NCBI GenBank assembly: GCA_037074705.1
Contig: CM073592.1
Coordinates: 22,912,629-22,976,628, forward strand
Source of the DNA: Zhengitettix transpicula
Taxonomy: Eukaryota > Arthropoda > Insecta > Orthoptera > Tetrigidae
Length of the DNA stretch: 64,000 nucleotides
Reading direction: 5' to 3'
In this document: piece by piece, positions 49,288-60,885 of the stretch
Layout of the letters: each line of letters begins with the position of its first letter
Numbering within the stretch: the stretch's first letter is position 1
Notes under the pieces: model-generated
The model's input: the letters and a program-made list of their open reading frames with translations, nothing else
Databases searched by the model: none
Told to the model about the DNA's origin: nothing
Position numbers and translations under genes: made by a program

Positions 49288-49370
49288 AAGATAAAGAGAC
49301 GGAGACGGAGAACGAAAGAGAGGAAGGGAAAGAGAAAAAGAGGAAAAGAGAAGGGAAAAAAAACATTTTG
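49288..49370 (+). repeat. Polypurine tract
   Basis: About 80 bp almost purely A and G on the + strand (GAAAGAGAGGAAGGGAAAGA and similar). It could adopt triplex/H-DNA. The ORFs here are compositional. Confidence 0.7.
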
Positions 49371-50142
49371 CAAATATCAATTATCGGAACGTCCAGTAAA
49401 TCTCGGAAGAAAAATATGATAACAGTAATAAGAAAATAAATAACCGGGTTATGTGTCGGGTGACTCGTAATAAATAAATCACAGTCAGCTTAAACGCTTT
49501 CACAACTGGCTGAGAACATCGCTCACATACAGTCTGTTCGTCGCCACAAGGGACCTTTCCTCCACGTGACTTACCCTCAGAGAGCAGCCACAGCACTCCT
49601 TATCAATTGGACTTCATTTTTCAAACAGAAAATTTTTAAATCATTTTTTAAACTATTTAAAATGTCTCCTTTAAATTTTCTGTATGTGCGCTGTTAAAAT
49701 TGTCGTGGCCCTTAATTCAGCTCTCATGAGGTAAGCCCAATTAATTTAAATACATTAATTTTTAAAGTTCCATTTTTTTACTGCATCTTTCTTATATGCT
49801 TTTTCTTTCCTTTCTTTTTGTAGATCGCTTCGATTTTCCGTACTTGTGACTCAAGTTGTCATCTTCCTGTAAATTGGGATCATTAAACCCTGCCACATGC
49901 ATCTAATGATGTTTTATGGACGAAAATATGCTGAACGTACCTGAAAATTTCAGTAAAAATATTTCAACGACTTTTTCAATTAATGTCACAATTGAGTGGT
50001 TTGATTTTATCAGGTCAGTAAAATACAGAGAGTCTTGGGTAAGTACATTTTCTGGATAAAGACTGAAAACAAATTGTCGAGAGGTTAAAAAAAATCAACA
50101 TAATGCTTCGTAAACGACCCCTTACAAAATCTGTCCCACCCA

Positions 50143-50935
50143 CCCCCCCCCCCCCATTCCTGATTCAACTCCCGCTAGAGAAAGTTTACACACTTCACAT
50201 CCGGATGTGAAATCAGAGACAGTCTAAGACTAGATTAACTTAAGTGCGTTTATTCCCCCACGAGTGTTCGTGTCGAAAATCTGATCACGGAAGACCAGCT
50301 GCGTATTTAACTGATTATGACGTCGTTTCAAAGTTCCTTCTTCTCAAAAATTGTTTTTCTAATTGACAACATAAACCGCGTAATAAATATTAACATTTTA
50401 GTTTCAGAAACTTCACAGTCTTGGTTTGGTTTATATTTAATCTTGTCTTTATCCCTTTTCCCTTCGATTAAGAGACGTGATCTTCGAAGAAATGGTGCCA
50501 TTGTATTGCTGTTGTTGTATATGGTATAATCTAGATCTTTTGCATTTAATAATAATTATAATTATCTGCGACATATTTCCTCCAATTATATTTACAACCA
50601 AAAAAATTTTTTAAACAGTAAAATTCAGTCTATTCCACTGAGCCGACCACAGAGACCGTCGCATGTAACTGTCATTAATATCTAAACTTTGGCAGCACAG
50701 TGGAATTTATTTACCAAAACTACTGTAAATTCCAATTATTTTTTACACCAGCTCTAAGTCTTATCTTCAGGTTTCGATGGTCAGTTTTTGGGTAGACCGG
50801 GACGATTGGACGGAAAAAGGGAACGCCCGGTACTGTCCGTGACGAATCCTCGTTCAATTCTCTTCCACTTCACCAAAACGTTAACTGCATTGAATGATGG
50901 ACAACAGCTAAGTACGCCCTCCCCCCCCCCCCCCC
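50143..50935 (+). repeat. Two C homopolymers (C13 and C15)
   Basis: C13 at 50143-50155 and C15 at 50921-50935. Other G/C runs of 8-11 occur at 39463, 44306, 52266 and 52362. Such runs are prone to assembly error. Confidence 0.8.
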
Positions 50936-51224
50936 AAAAAAAGACAGATTGATTAACATAACGAGAAACGTTAAAGATAATCCCAGGAAAAGTCGTTAAC
51001 ATATTTGGAAACGGGTTTTCAAAACTCGTATGATTGGAATTTGCTTTAAAACTGGGCGAAATCAATTAGCCAATTTCCCTTCTCAGTATACTAGGATTCT
51101 TCCACTGCTACTACGATACCGATCCGAGAAATAGATCAATTATTTTCCACTAAAATGGCGTCCATGTAGCGTCTGAATTGGAGTCACTACAACACTGACA
51201 CAAGAAGAAATCTGACTATTATAC

Positions 51225-51530
51225 TTTTAATAAATAAAAAACAAAACTGCTAATTTTTCAGAAAAATAAATTGTATTATTCAACTAAAACAAAAAATAAT
51301 TCCAATATTACGACGTTTCGTCCACTATTTTAGAACGTGATAAATTAGCATGTCCAAATAAAAATTTAGTGTCACGGTTGAAAATTTCGGTTACAGGACT
51401 ATGTGTCTATGACACAAAATTTATATTTTGACATCATAACATTGTAATTATTTTTTTGTTCTAATTTAAAAATAAAACTTTTTTTTCTAACAAATTGGCC
51501 GTTTTGTTGTTTATTTATTCGTCGTCTTAA
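51225..51530. mobile_element. Inverted-pair element with hammerhead-like core
   Basis: The left arm on the minus strand has stem CGTTC/GGACG, then GAAAC (51319-51315), GTC, GT and A at 51309, with tail AATATTGGAATTATTTTTTG. The right arm (about 51425-51525) matches the left arm tail in inverted orientation (TAATTATTTTTTTGTT... to GTTTTGTTGTTTATTTATT) but has lost the core. The CUGANGA part of the left arm has decayed. Confidence 0.5.
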
Positions 51531-51745
51531 ATACTAAGTTACATCGTATGTCATGTTTCGTAAAGAAGCCAAAGCTTCAATGTTGTGGAATGTGTCAGGT
51601 CAACGAACTGCAAGTGAAAATTTGAACTGAAAATTAAATTAATTTTTTATAAGGAAAATATTGACGTGGAATAAAAATACATACTGATAAATATGATATC
51701 TAACGTAATTCATATGGTGTTATGGTATAGTACGGAAGTGAATTG

Positions 51746-51950
51746 TGAAGGAAAGTCAAAAAGGAAAGCCCGGTATGACAGGGTAAAAATGTGAATTTTA
51801 AGCGGACTGAACGAATGTGAAATGGTAAAGCTTAGCAGGTTGAAATATCTTAGGGTCAATATAAGTAAAATAGAAAGAAGATATAAGTTTTCTAAGTAGA
51901 TAAATGAATAGTCAGACGAAATTAAATAGTATGGTATTTAATTCACTTAT
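51746..51950 (+). pseudogene. LINE reverse-transcriptase fragment
   Basis: The plus frame reads GKSKRKARYDRVKM, a stop, then ECEMVKLSRLKYLRVNISKI. The FKYLGVNIS motif after the catalytic palm is typical of insect LINE ORF2, and ERRYKF and SDEIK follow. Several stops. Opposite orientation to the fragments at 2040 and 44050. Confidence 0.65.
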
Positions 51951-52659
51951 TTTTGTCTAGTATTTGGCTAATTCTTAACTAAAACTAGTATACGTTTAAC
52001 ACAGACATTTTATATTTTAGGAATAATATGTAGCTATTAGTAAACTTGGTATTAAATAATTTTGATGAAGTGCGCAATTTGTAATTCGAAACGAAATGTG
52101 TCGACTTGTCCGATGCCGAAAGCTGACGCAGCTCGGAGGAAAAAGAGACTGTACGCCAGATAATAAAATGCTCATCAAGAAGCTCAACAGGTGATAAATA
52201 AAACCACAGGTGAGGGTAGAGTTACGAGAGGAAGCGGGGCAATGGTTCTGTCGAGCGGAGAACAAGGGGGGGGAAGGAGGGAATCCACGTCAATCTCTGC
52301 ACAGACTCGAGAACCAACGACGTAGAATCGTGGCTATGATGATCAACTGTAACAAAGTGGTCCCCCCCCCCTCCCCCGGTTCAAAATTGTGGCGTACAAA
52401 AAATTTGGGCAAAATACTTAATGAAACAATAACCATATAATCTGAATCTTATTCCCGATCTACTACCTGGAATTATTTATCTACACTGGTTCCAAAAGCT
52501 CAGTGAGCTTAATGACTACATTATTCTGCATCACACACACTTTAATCCCATTAGTCTCTTTCAGGAACTTTCACGACAAGGCAGATTTTATGTATCATGT
52601 AACCATTTATTGCAAATATAAAAATGTCTGTATTAATTTATTATTAACAAATAGATAAT

Positions 52660-52745
52660 GAAGTAGCTGATAAACAGATAAAATTAGGTGATAAAATAAA
52701 TATCACATCTTTTTCTATAAAATTTTTTGCTTTCTTCAGTGTGTT
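52660..52745 (-). repeat. Hammerhead-family repeat fragment
   Basis: Minus strand: CACTGAAGAAAGC, an A/T-rich stretch, then GATGTGATATTTATTTTATCACC. The tail matches the family tail at 4957-5040. Confidence 0.35.
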
Positions 52746-52984
52746 AATATTAGTAGCATTTTTCACGCCAACGGCACAATGTGATATAACTGTTAAGATG
52801 AGAATTCAGTTGCAAAAAACTCTGTAAAGTCATAAGCCACCAAGATCGAACAAACGTAAAATGTTACATTGAAGTAATGTGGAACGTAATTCTATTGGAT
52901 CACTTGGTCTATGGATTCCCAACCCAGTATTTCCATTTCTCTTCTTGTGAAATAAAACCAAAAAATATCTGATGCAATACATAA

Positions 52985-55670
52985 TATATATTTATTTTTT
53001 AAATTTAAATAAACATTGTGCAATTCATTCACAAACATTAATATAACACACAAAATAAATCACTAAAAAGCAATTCAACATTATAATATAGACATTTGAT
53101 AGTACCATAATTGTATCTACTAAATTACTAGATATGTTATTTGTAAAAATATATGGATTGAAAATAATGACCTTTGCAGGATCCAACAATATTCTGCAAA
53201 GTAGTTTCAACCACCAAGAGTTTAGTATAAGTACATACTGTATATGTGGAAAATATTTTTCTCTCTTAAATTATAAATAAATAATTTTTACATAATTAAT
53301 CACAGATCTCTCACTTCATATACATATATATAAATATTTGTTCTAGGTACACTTTGATTAATACATTCTGAAAGACTCGTGAAACAATACATGATAACAA
53401 TAGGTTGACTAACTTTCCACAAAGTTAAAAATGCATCTAAATGCATTTATTGCCTTATTGTTAGCTGAGGTAGCCATCACTAAAGAAAGCTTTACAATAC
53501 AAAGAAAAGCCAAAGCAAAATATTTCATTTATTAATTAAAATCAATTAAATTGTTTGGAAATAATAAGTTAATAAGTCCAACATAACATTAATAAAAACT
53601 AAAAATATATTGCTACCCAGTTTCTTTTCTTGGAATGCTATATACAGACTATTTTAAACACGGACACTAATCATTGGCAACAGTCTAGCTAAAGGATTTT
53701 TAAGTTTAGTTACAATTATGCCCATTTGGAGCAAAAAATGGTATTGGCTAGCTACTAGCTTTATAAGTGTTTCATTGCAAAGCTGAAATCCATAGCTATT
53801 TTAAAAGCCTATTGGCACATATTTACTTCTCTGAGAATAGAAACATACAGTAAATAACTTTTCAATACTTTATAAAGCAAGTAACAACAAATTTAACATA
53901 AATTTGAAACATTACAAAAAAAACTTCAAAGCATATTTTAAGAGTTATTAGAAAACCAACCATGTAAAAAGTATCTTTTACATTTTTTCAATACATACTT
54001 GGAAATATATATACACAATAATGAATCTGTAACAATAGTTATATTAAGAACACTTTACAAATTTGAATAATTGTTCTTCACATGTAAAAGTTTTATAACA
54101 AAATGTAAAATATATTAACAATAAACTACTTAATTGACATTTATTTAAAATAACACTTCAAAATTGACAGTGTAATTCATTTCCAAAACAAATACACAAT
54201 CAAAAAGTTTAAAATTACAGTGCTATTTTCATGTTTCAGAGTCAACCCCTAAACTAATGACAGTTACAAGACACAATTGTAATGATATTACATATAAATA
54301 TAATTACTATTGTAACTGCTTTTCTTCAAAAGAATTTTGAGGAAAAATTAATTTATTCTATAATATTCAGTCATCTGTGTTGGAAATATTACACTCTTAA
54401 CTGTAAGGACTTCAAAATAACACTATGACAAAGTAGTCCAGAAATATTATACTGAAAAAATACATAATATATTCTCCTCAAAACTTAAAGAAACATGCTA
54501 CAGTTAGTTATTAATTACATAAGAAGAGAACTATATTAATTATATGCTTTCTACATTCTGGCATTGCAACATATGGTACAATTCAAAGTATTTTTTTGTA
54601 TTTTCTGTAGGTCTATTTAGAATATATTATGTTAAATGTTTAATAAGGATAGTAAGAAAATAATGCAGTTAAGATTTTATAAATATTGGATCATGTGCTT
54701 CAGTAATAGTTAGAAATAACATTGTCAATATTGAAAGGATAAGCTAAAACTATAAATAGTTTATAAATGTACCAGGAAATGATATAATCAGAAACTGTAT
54801 TATGTTGTGAGGAAAAATTTGAAAGATTAATTGCATAATTCACAAATGTATTGGACTCTGTAAATGTACACCCTCAAGTTCTACAAATAAGCTGTTGTCA
54901 AATAATCATCAATTATTGTAAGTTCTTCAACAGTAAAATATTTTACTGGTACATTCACTTCATAACTTAAAAAAGAAACATTTTTCAGATATTTGATATG
55001 TGGATACACATGTTTGTTGTATGTCTTGAATAAAATATTTAGTGAATTAGTTTCATTCTGAAGAAAGGACATGTAAGATGATGAAAATGACAAATAGCTG
55101 ATATATTTGGGCAAGTGGTGATAAAGATGTTATGTAGATTTTATGGTACCTATTAAATTAAAAATTCTATGCAATATAGAACTATTCAGCTGATGAATCA
55201 TTACACACAGAATGCAAATACCCATTGAAGAAAAAGTGTTTTTCCTATGTTAAGTAAATAAAATGTATAGAAGATTACTGTGAAATATTAAAGTAATCCT
55301 GGTTAGAGTCAAAAATTTATAGTAAATTCATTTAGCAATATCCTCAATTGTGAAGTCCTTTAGAGGAAATAAAGAAATGTTAAATACAACTAACCATTAT
55401 GAAATACCAGAAACAATAGTCATGAAAATTACAATATATTAAGTTCAATAATTACAATAACATAGGCACCTTATATTAATTCAATATTAATTAATCCTTT
55501 AAAAAACATATTTAATTTTATACTGACTAAATGTAAATGAATAGACTGTTTTCAAAAATAATTTATAAATAAACACTTGTGAATATAAAAAAATTATATA
55601 CTTGAAATATATTTCATATAATTTTTGGTTTTATATTACTTGCTATACTGTAACAACAATTACAGCTCTT
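52985..55670 (-). other. Probable long 3' UTR of the ARFGEF3-like gene
   Basis: This block is very AT-rich, free of recognisable transposable elements, and lacks the G/C homopolymers seen to its left. It lies directly after the stop codon. Minus-strand AATAAA hexamers occur several times, for example at 52991-52996 (+ strand TTTATT), at 53446 and at 54354. The limit at about 52985 is a guess from the change in texture and the last clear hexamer. Small ORFs at 53025-53210 and 54881-55114 look like chance. Confidence 0.4.
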
Positions 55671-55886
55671 TTATTCTGGGCTGAAACCATACAGCATGGC
55701 AATGCGGTGAAACAACTCGGCTACAGCTTGTTTTAAACTAGCATCAGTAGCATGTGCAGTAAGTCGACGAACACCATGGAACAATACAGGGAGAAGTGTA
55801 CGGAAATGTGAGTCATCCAGTTGTGCCAACAAATCAAATACAGATCCCAGCATCTCTGCCCAAACTTTACGATGGGCCTCACTATC
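55671..55886 (-). CDS. ARFGEF3: ARFGEF3/BIG3-like protein, terminal exon 11
   Basis: Last coding exon, 71 codons plus TAA. Acceptor CATTTTCAG above 55886, phase 0. It reads DSEAHRKVWAEMLGSVFDLL, then a helical stretch with FRTLLPVLFHGVRRLTAHAT, and ends ELFHRIAMLYGFSPE. The junction SSLFR-DSEAHRKVW keeps the frame. Together the eleven exons give 3,423 nt after the first partial codon, exactly 1,141 codons including the stop. This agrees with a complete C-terminal half of the roughly 2,100-residue BIG3 family. The internal ATG (MLGSVF) is not a start. Confidence 0.92.
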   Translation of the reverse strand, partial: DSEAHRKVWAEMLGSVFDLLAQLDDSHFRTLLPVLFHGVRRLTAHATDASLKQAVAELFHRIAMLYGFSPE

Positions 55887-56908
55887 CTGAAAATGATTGA
55901 AAATTATATGTATGCACTTAAATTAATAATATATAATATAGTGTTACAAATGTTGCTAGTTAAGTCATTCTGAATAAATCCCTGGAGTAATGAAAGACTT
56001 TCAGTATTAACATTCTGACTTTCTTGTTTAAATTGAATATTCATTTCACTTTTTTTCTATTTGTAAACAGATTGCTGAAATTCTACAGGACATCAGCTTA
56101 TATTTTTAAAAAAGAAAATGTGAACAGATGAGAAGTTTTCTTCCATACAGAATTGGTATAATCTAGATTTCCAAGCAAAAAAAAACATAATTATTTTAAA
56201 ACAAGTTTATACTAATAGCATTTAAATTGCTGAAACCTGCTGTAAAGGTATTGGTATACAACAGTACCTTTACAAAAGGAGACAAATAGATGGTTCTGCC
56301 TCAGCAGGGGGTCTTTTTGTTCAGACTCCTGCTGGGCTGACAACAGTAACAGCCTCATTTGCTAAGTGATGGATTCCTGACATCAGCATTAATGCTGCTA
56401 CATTCATTAAATAATTAATTCCAGTTCCTTAGCCTCAACTTGAGACTAAAATGATGTATACAATGGGAGGTGAAAAAATAAAAATATATCTTAAATGGAA
56501 AAATGTGACTACAGTGTTAGGTGCTAATTAGATAATCAATTTCCACTCAAACATATTCTTAGCAAGCTCGCTTTTACTATTACTATGTCTCTTAGAGAAT
56601 TAGTGTCCCTTCTAAGACATTCGTATTTTTTAATTCTTTTCATATGTTTCAAGTTGGTACACAAAAGTTTAAACTCATGGTGAAGAGAGCTAACAATTTT
56701 AAATAAAATCCTTATAGGGTATTGTTTATAACTGGCTTATACTGCAAGTACAAGAAATTTTCACCAGTTAAATCTAGTAGTATATTCTTTAAAAAATTAA
56801 ATGTATCTTTGAATAAGTTTTATTTTATAAAGTTAAGTTAATTATGGTTAATGAATAAGAAAGATAGCCAATACTGACAAAAAAGGGTAATATAAATAAA
56901 AATAAATA

Positions 56909-56943
<35 letters not shown>

Positions 56944-57370
56944 TAATTATGGTTACATAAATTTCCAACTTAACCATTATCAAAAAAATTACATTATGTG
57001 ATTGGTTTGTATGGATCAAGTATAGTTAGATACCGAACAGTTGAGGGAAACTGAAAATTAGGATTATGGAAATGGTCCTTGTAAATTACTCATATGCACC
57101 TTAACAAATATGTTAATATAGTGAATGTCAAATTTGTATACTGTAAATATAAGTGAAAATTTGGTAGGGAATAAAGTATAGAATATTAATTTAGAATTTT
57201 ATGATATTACTATTAAGTTCAAAATTTATTGTGAGTACCAAATGCAAACAAAAGGGTCCATATGAGCTCCAGAGCCGAAAATATGTTGAACTACTATTTC
57301 AACACAGTATGCTTATGTTTCATTAAAAATGTATGATTAATTACAAGTAGTTAACAAATGTTATACCTAC
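55887..57370 (-). other. Last intron of the ARFGEF3-like gene
   Basis: Phase-0 GT-AG intron of about 1.5 kb, the longest of this gene in the window; the other nine introns range from 81 to 788 bp. It contains an (ATT)n microsatellite at 56911-56943 and, directly before it, a 45-bp stretch shared with 4957-5002 (AAGAAAGATAGCCAAT...). No coding segment was recognised in it. Confidence 0.85.
56911..56943 (+). repeat. (ATT)n microsatellite
   Basis: Eleven uninterrupted TTA units inside the last ARFGEF3-like intron, directly after a family tail shared with 4957-5002 (56853-56899). Confidence 0.92.
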
Positions 57371-58586
57371 CCTGAACAAGCTGCTACGACGTTGTTGTTC
57401 TATTTCCAGTGGGACAGGCTCACTGGGAAGAGGTGGATCATAGCAGCTGATGGATCCTCTAACTGTGAAAGGATTGCGTCTCTTCTCCCCGTGAGATGGT
57501 GGCATTGCCCTTATCTGCTTGTGTTTTTTATACTCTCCCATTAGCCCCTCTATGTCTTTTTCAGATGCAACATTATATACAGCATCATTGTATCCTTCAT
57601 CTTTTGCTGTGGATCCCTCACATAAAACATTTGTATCAAGCTTAACTTCAGCCTCACTCTCACTGGATGATGAATACCGTCGAGCAAAATCAGCAAGTGC
57701 AAATGGTCGGTTAGCTGTTGTATTATTTTCAGGTGGTTCAAATACATCCTCATCTCCAGAATAAAGGGACGATTCAACATCTTCATCTTTCTTTTTATGG
57801 CAGATCTCTAAGCTATTGGAAGAAGTAAGTTCATTTTCACAACCAACATTCATATCTTTCTTGTCCACACAGCTTTTTTCACAACTGCTTACAGATACTT
57901 TCTCATTGACATCTGTTGCAGGAAGAGATGATTCCCTATCATCCACACTAATGCCACTTGATCTATTTAATGATTCTTTTCGCTTTATTTCTGGGAAGTC
58001 ATCAGGTTGTGCAATGAGGAAGAAAATTGGCTGGTCAGAAATATTGTCCACAGCAGTGTGTTGACCATCTTTATCCAAAACCACATCAACATATGTTTCA
58101 CAAAGTTTGTCAAAACTTTGACGAAGTCTCTTAAGGAAGACAGTCATGTCTCCATAATCATAAGTTGCAGGACTACCTGGTTTCTGCATTATACCATCAA
58201 CATATTTATCAGATTCATTCTCACCATCATCTTCAAGAATCAGTTTAACTTTTTCCAAAGTGACACCACTTCTTCCAACTTCATGCAAGCACAAATCAAA
58301 TAATGTGACAACTTTTAGTGTCCATGCAGCACCTGCTTGTCTGTACAGATTTGCTGCACGCTCAAGGTTAGCTACCTTCTGCACTAAAAATTTTAATCCA
58401 GGTCTTGAATCAAACTCAATTGCCCTATCATATGATACATCAAGGCAGGACAAAAGAATCTGTATATGAGAAGGAAGCATAAAACCCATGAGGCCTGAGA
58501 GTTTACGTTTTTCTGTGTTACTTGGAAAAGCGACACCACCATCACATGGGGTTGAAGCTGGAGTGTGCAACAGGACATTTGCTAAA
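57371..58586 (-). CDS. ARFGEF3: ARFGEF3/BIG3-like protein, large exon 10 with acidic Ser-rich region
   Basis: Largest exon (1,216 bp). Acceptor CTCCATTTCAG at 58587, donor GTAGGTAT below 57371. The first base completes Ser, and 405 codons follow to phase 0. The first third is folded: it includes LSGLMGFMLPSHIQILLSCL, DVSYDRAIEFDSRPGLKFLV and NLERAANLYRQAGAAWTLKV, a conserved C-terminal helical block. The middle holds a helical segment with DMTVFLKRLRQSFDKLCETY. The remainder is acidic and Ser-rich (SVDDRESS, SGDEDVFEPPEN, SSSSESEAEVK) and likely disordered, with an IRAMPPSHGEKRRNPFTVRG motif near the end. A second donor 4 bp downstream (GTATAA) exists, but using it would break the frame with exon 11. 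Confidence 0.92.
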
Positions 58587-59374
58587 CTGAAATGGAGAAT
58601 GAGACATTAATTACAACTCACTATCATGAATAAATAAAATTAGTTTTACACAAATTGAATTGTATTGCAGAATTAATAATGTTCCTACATAATGGAAATA
58701 TCAGACAACACTGAATTATTAGAGTATTTTAATATAGTTTTTATAAATGTGTATGGCAAAATCTGACATGACCAGTTGTCAAACTTGGTACTTAACTTGT
58801 GAAAACCAAATTTTACAATGTTTTGGTCCCCTTATCTAGTTATACAGAATAGCTTAAATTTGACAAATTCCTAATTTATAACTATAACAAAATAAAATTA
58901 TTTTTTTTAAAAAAACAATCATACCCAATATTATGGAATGCAAAGAAAACACACTGCTTGAAGAATATTTCTCATTAATAATGTTAGGATAAATAGTATA
59001 GATGTTAAAACAGCAAGAAAGTGTATTTTCAATACCTGGTAGCAGAATAGTTTACTTTTGATGGAATCATTGAGATGACAATTCATTATAAAAATGAATA
59101 AACCATTATATAAATGCTATGTGTTTGTATACACATAATAAAACCTTACTGTTACTAAATATTTTGTGGGGACATATTAGCACTAATTTTGAGCACTCGA
59201 AATAAATGAGTGTTAAGATGAGTGGATTCAGAATAACAGCAATATGTAAGAAAGTAGAATTATATGAATTGATAAGTCACTTTTTTCCTTAAGAAAGTAA
59301 ATCCCATCAGGCATCGTATAATGAAAACAAAAATATTCATTCACTACATTTTTTACAGCAATTTAAGTACATAC
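58587..59374 (-). other. ARFGEF3-like gene intron
   Basis: GT-AG intron of 788 bp between exons 9 and 10. It is AT-rich and holds one T8/A7 palindrome at 58911-58925. No other feature was seen. Confidence 0.85.
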
Positions 59375-59655
59375 CTAGGAATGACATGACTTGTTCCTTG
59401 CAACAATATGCTACCTACAGTCTGCAAAAGCATTTGATGTGCCAGCAGACCAACCACCAAATTACGAAATGGAACCCTGACAATGTACAAGTCTGGGTTT
59501 AAGGTGTGTCCGAGATCTGGTGGATACAATAAGAAAATGTAACTCCTCTCTTCTCCATCTAAACCTTGAGGTTGATTTTCAGTTGCTGGTGTAGATGTGG
59601 AAGACATACAATTGGATGACTGGGACAAATCCCTTTGTCCTTCAAGCAGAAAAAC
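59375..59655 (-). CDS. ARFGEF3: ARFGEF3/BIG3-like protein, exon 9
   Basis: Exon of 281 bp. Acceptor TGTTGTGGCAG, donor GTATGTAC. It enters in phase 0 with VFLLEGQRDLSQSS, has a Ser/Thr/Gln linker (NCMSSTSTPATENQPQGLDG), then a structured part (YIFLLYPPDLGHTLNPDLYI, VRVPFRNLVVGLLAHQMLLQ), and ends TSHVIP plus AG of a Ser codon. Splice phases match exon 10 exactly. Confidence 0.9.
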
Positions 59656-60084
59656 CTGCCACAACACAATAAAGTTTAAGCTATAAATAAAAATCAGCTA
59701 ATTAAAAAACCATTTTTTTAAATGGAAAGAAATGGATAACATTCTGCCAAACTGCTGCATTAAAACTAATTAACTGAAAGAGTTAAAGCTACTCTGAAAG
59801 TATAATATTCTTAGTAGACTTAGTGTTTAAGCTTGAATTCTATAAAGTTCTCAGTACCAGAAAGCTTTTCAAACTATGTTTCAAATCTAGAAAACAATGC
59901 ATTGCATGTATACTGTATAACAATTAATCGAAACTGTAAAGTCCTTTGACTATAAGTTGTATAATAAATTGCATGTATATCCTATAGCCTACATTTCTTC
60001 TTGCACAAGTCTTCACTTCTGAATTGGTATATTATTTTTTGAGTTGGCTCATTTCAAGTTCCTTTTCTATATAACATAACTAAC

Positions 60085-60313
60085 CTGTTGAGCAAGTTGT
60101 TTCAGCCTCTCACTCTCACGAACAGTGCAGTCTCTTCGGGCAGCTACTTTTACTTGGCCCACATCACCATAGAAGCTATGTGATCCACATCTGAAAGCTA
60201 CCATCAGCTGTTGCAAGGAATGCAATGAAACAGAACATGCCCTATGAAGAGCAACACAGGCTACTTGCCATTGGTTGGGAACAAGCACAGGCCCAGCACT
60301 CAGTATCACATGC
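60085..60313 (-). CDS. ARFGEF3: ARFGEF3/BIG3-like protein, exon 8
   Basis: Exon of 229 bp. Acceptor ATCTACAG, donor GTTAGTTA. It starts by completing Arg (AG+G), then HVILSAGPVLVPNQWQVACV, a helical block, GSHSFYGDVGQVKVAARRDC, and ends ERLKQLAQQ in phase 0. An upstream in-frame ATG visible on this strand lies in the intron and is not used. The segment LVPNQWQVACVALHRACS is typical of the C-terminal half of BIG-family proteins. Confidence 0.9.
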
Positions 60314-60434
60314 CTGTAGATGAAACACAATTTCAAGAAAATATCATATCAACTGAATGGAAATTGTTTATGGGCAACAATGGGAATTATTGTTAATGAG
60401 AAAATTTTGGGGAAAATTATAAAGTAAATCAAAC

Positions 60435-60561
60435 CTTATACAAGCACAACCAAGACGTGCAATACTCTCTGTAGGTTGAACAACACATTCCACCATTACC
60501 AGTAGAAGTTGTTTCAACATCAATGTTGCTGCAGGAAGCTCAACATCATTTGCATTTTTTC
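60435..60561 (-). CDS. ARFGEF3: ARFGEF3/BIG3-like protein, exon 7
   Basis: Short exon of 127 bp. Acceptor TATGTTTCAG, donor GTTTGATT. It completes a Gly codon with GA, reads KNANDVELPAATLMLKQLLL and then VECVVQPTESIARLGCACI, and leaves AG for Arg. It has no long ORF of its own and was recovered from the conserved frame and phases. The SIARLGCACIRH segment is the kind of HEAT-type repeat found in large ARF-GEFs. Confidence 0.88.
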
Positions 60562-60714
60562 CTGAAACATAAATTCAACAAAAAATTTTGATTAGGTTTT
60601 GTTTTAATAATTGCTTATATTTGTAAAGAAAACAATCTTGAGTTCATAAAACAAATCAATTTTGAATTTTAAATGATATTCTCAATATAAAAAATAGTAA
60701 AACCTTTATTTTAC

Positions 60715-60885
60715 CTTGAAGGTGAGTGAGGTATTCTACAACCAAATCAGTTGCTAAACCACAACACTGTTTAAAGTTAGGTGCAAAATTATCCCAACCA
60801 CGGTAGATTCTTCCAGTCTTTCGAAGCCAGTTCTGGACCATGGGTAAAAGTAGATGGTTTATACAGTACAATCCAAAATCTGGGC
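60715..60885 (-). CDS. ARFGEF3: ARFGEF3/BIG3-like protein, exon 6
   Basis: Exon of 171 bp. Acceptor AAATTTAG, donor GTAAAATA. G from the previous exon plus GC gives Gly, so the junction reads YIPG-PDFGLYCINHLLLP. It continues MVQNWLRKTGRIYRGWDNFA and ends VVEYLTHLQ, leaving 1 nt. The rich Trp, Cys and Leu content and the absence of low complexity suggest a folded helical segment. Splice phases match both neighbours. Confidence 0.9.

Larger units (their letters stand above)
47193..52984. other. Intergenic region between the two convergent genes
   Basis: No gene recognised. It contains the polypurine tract, C homopolymers, the LINE fragment at 51746, the inverted-pair element at 51225 and a hammerhead-family tail at 52660. 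Confidence 0.6.
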
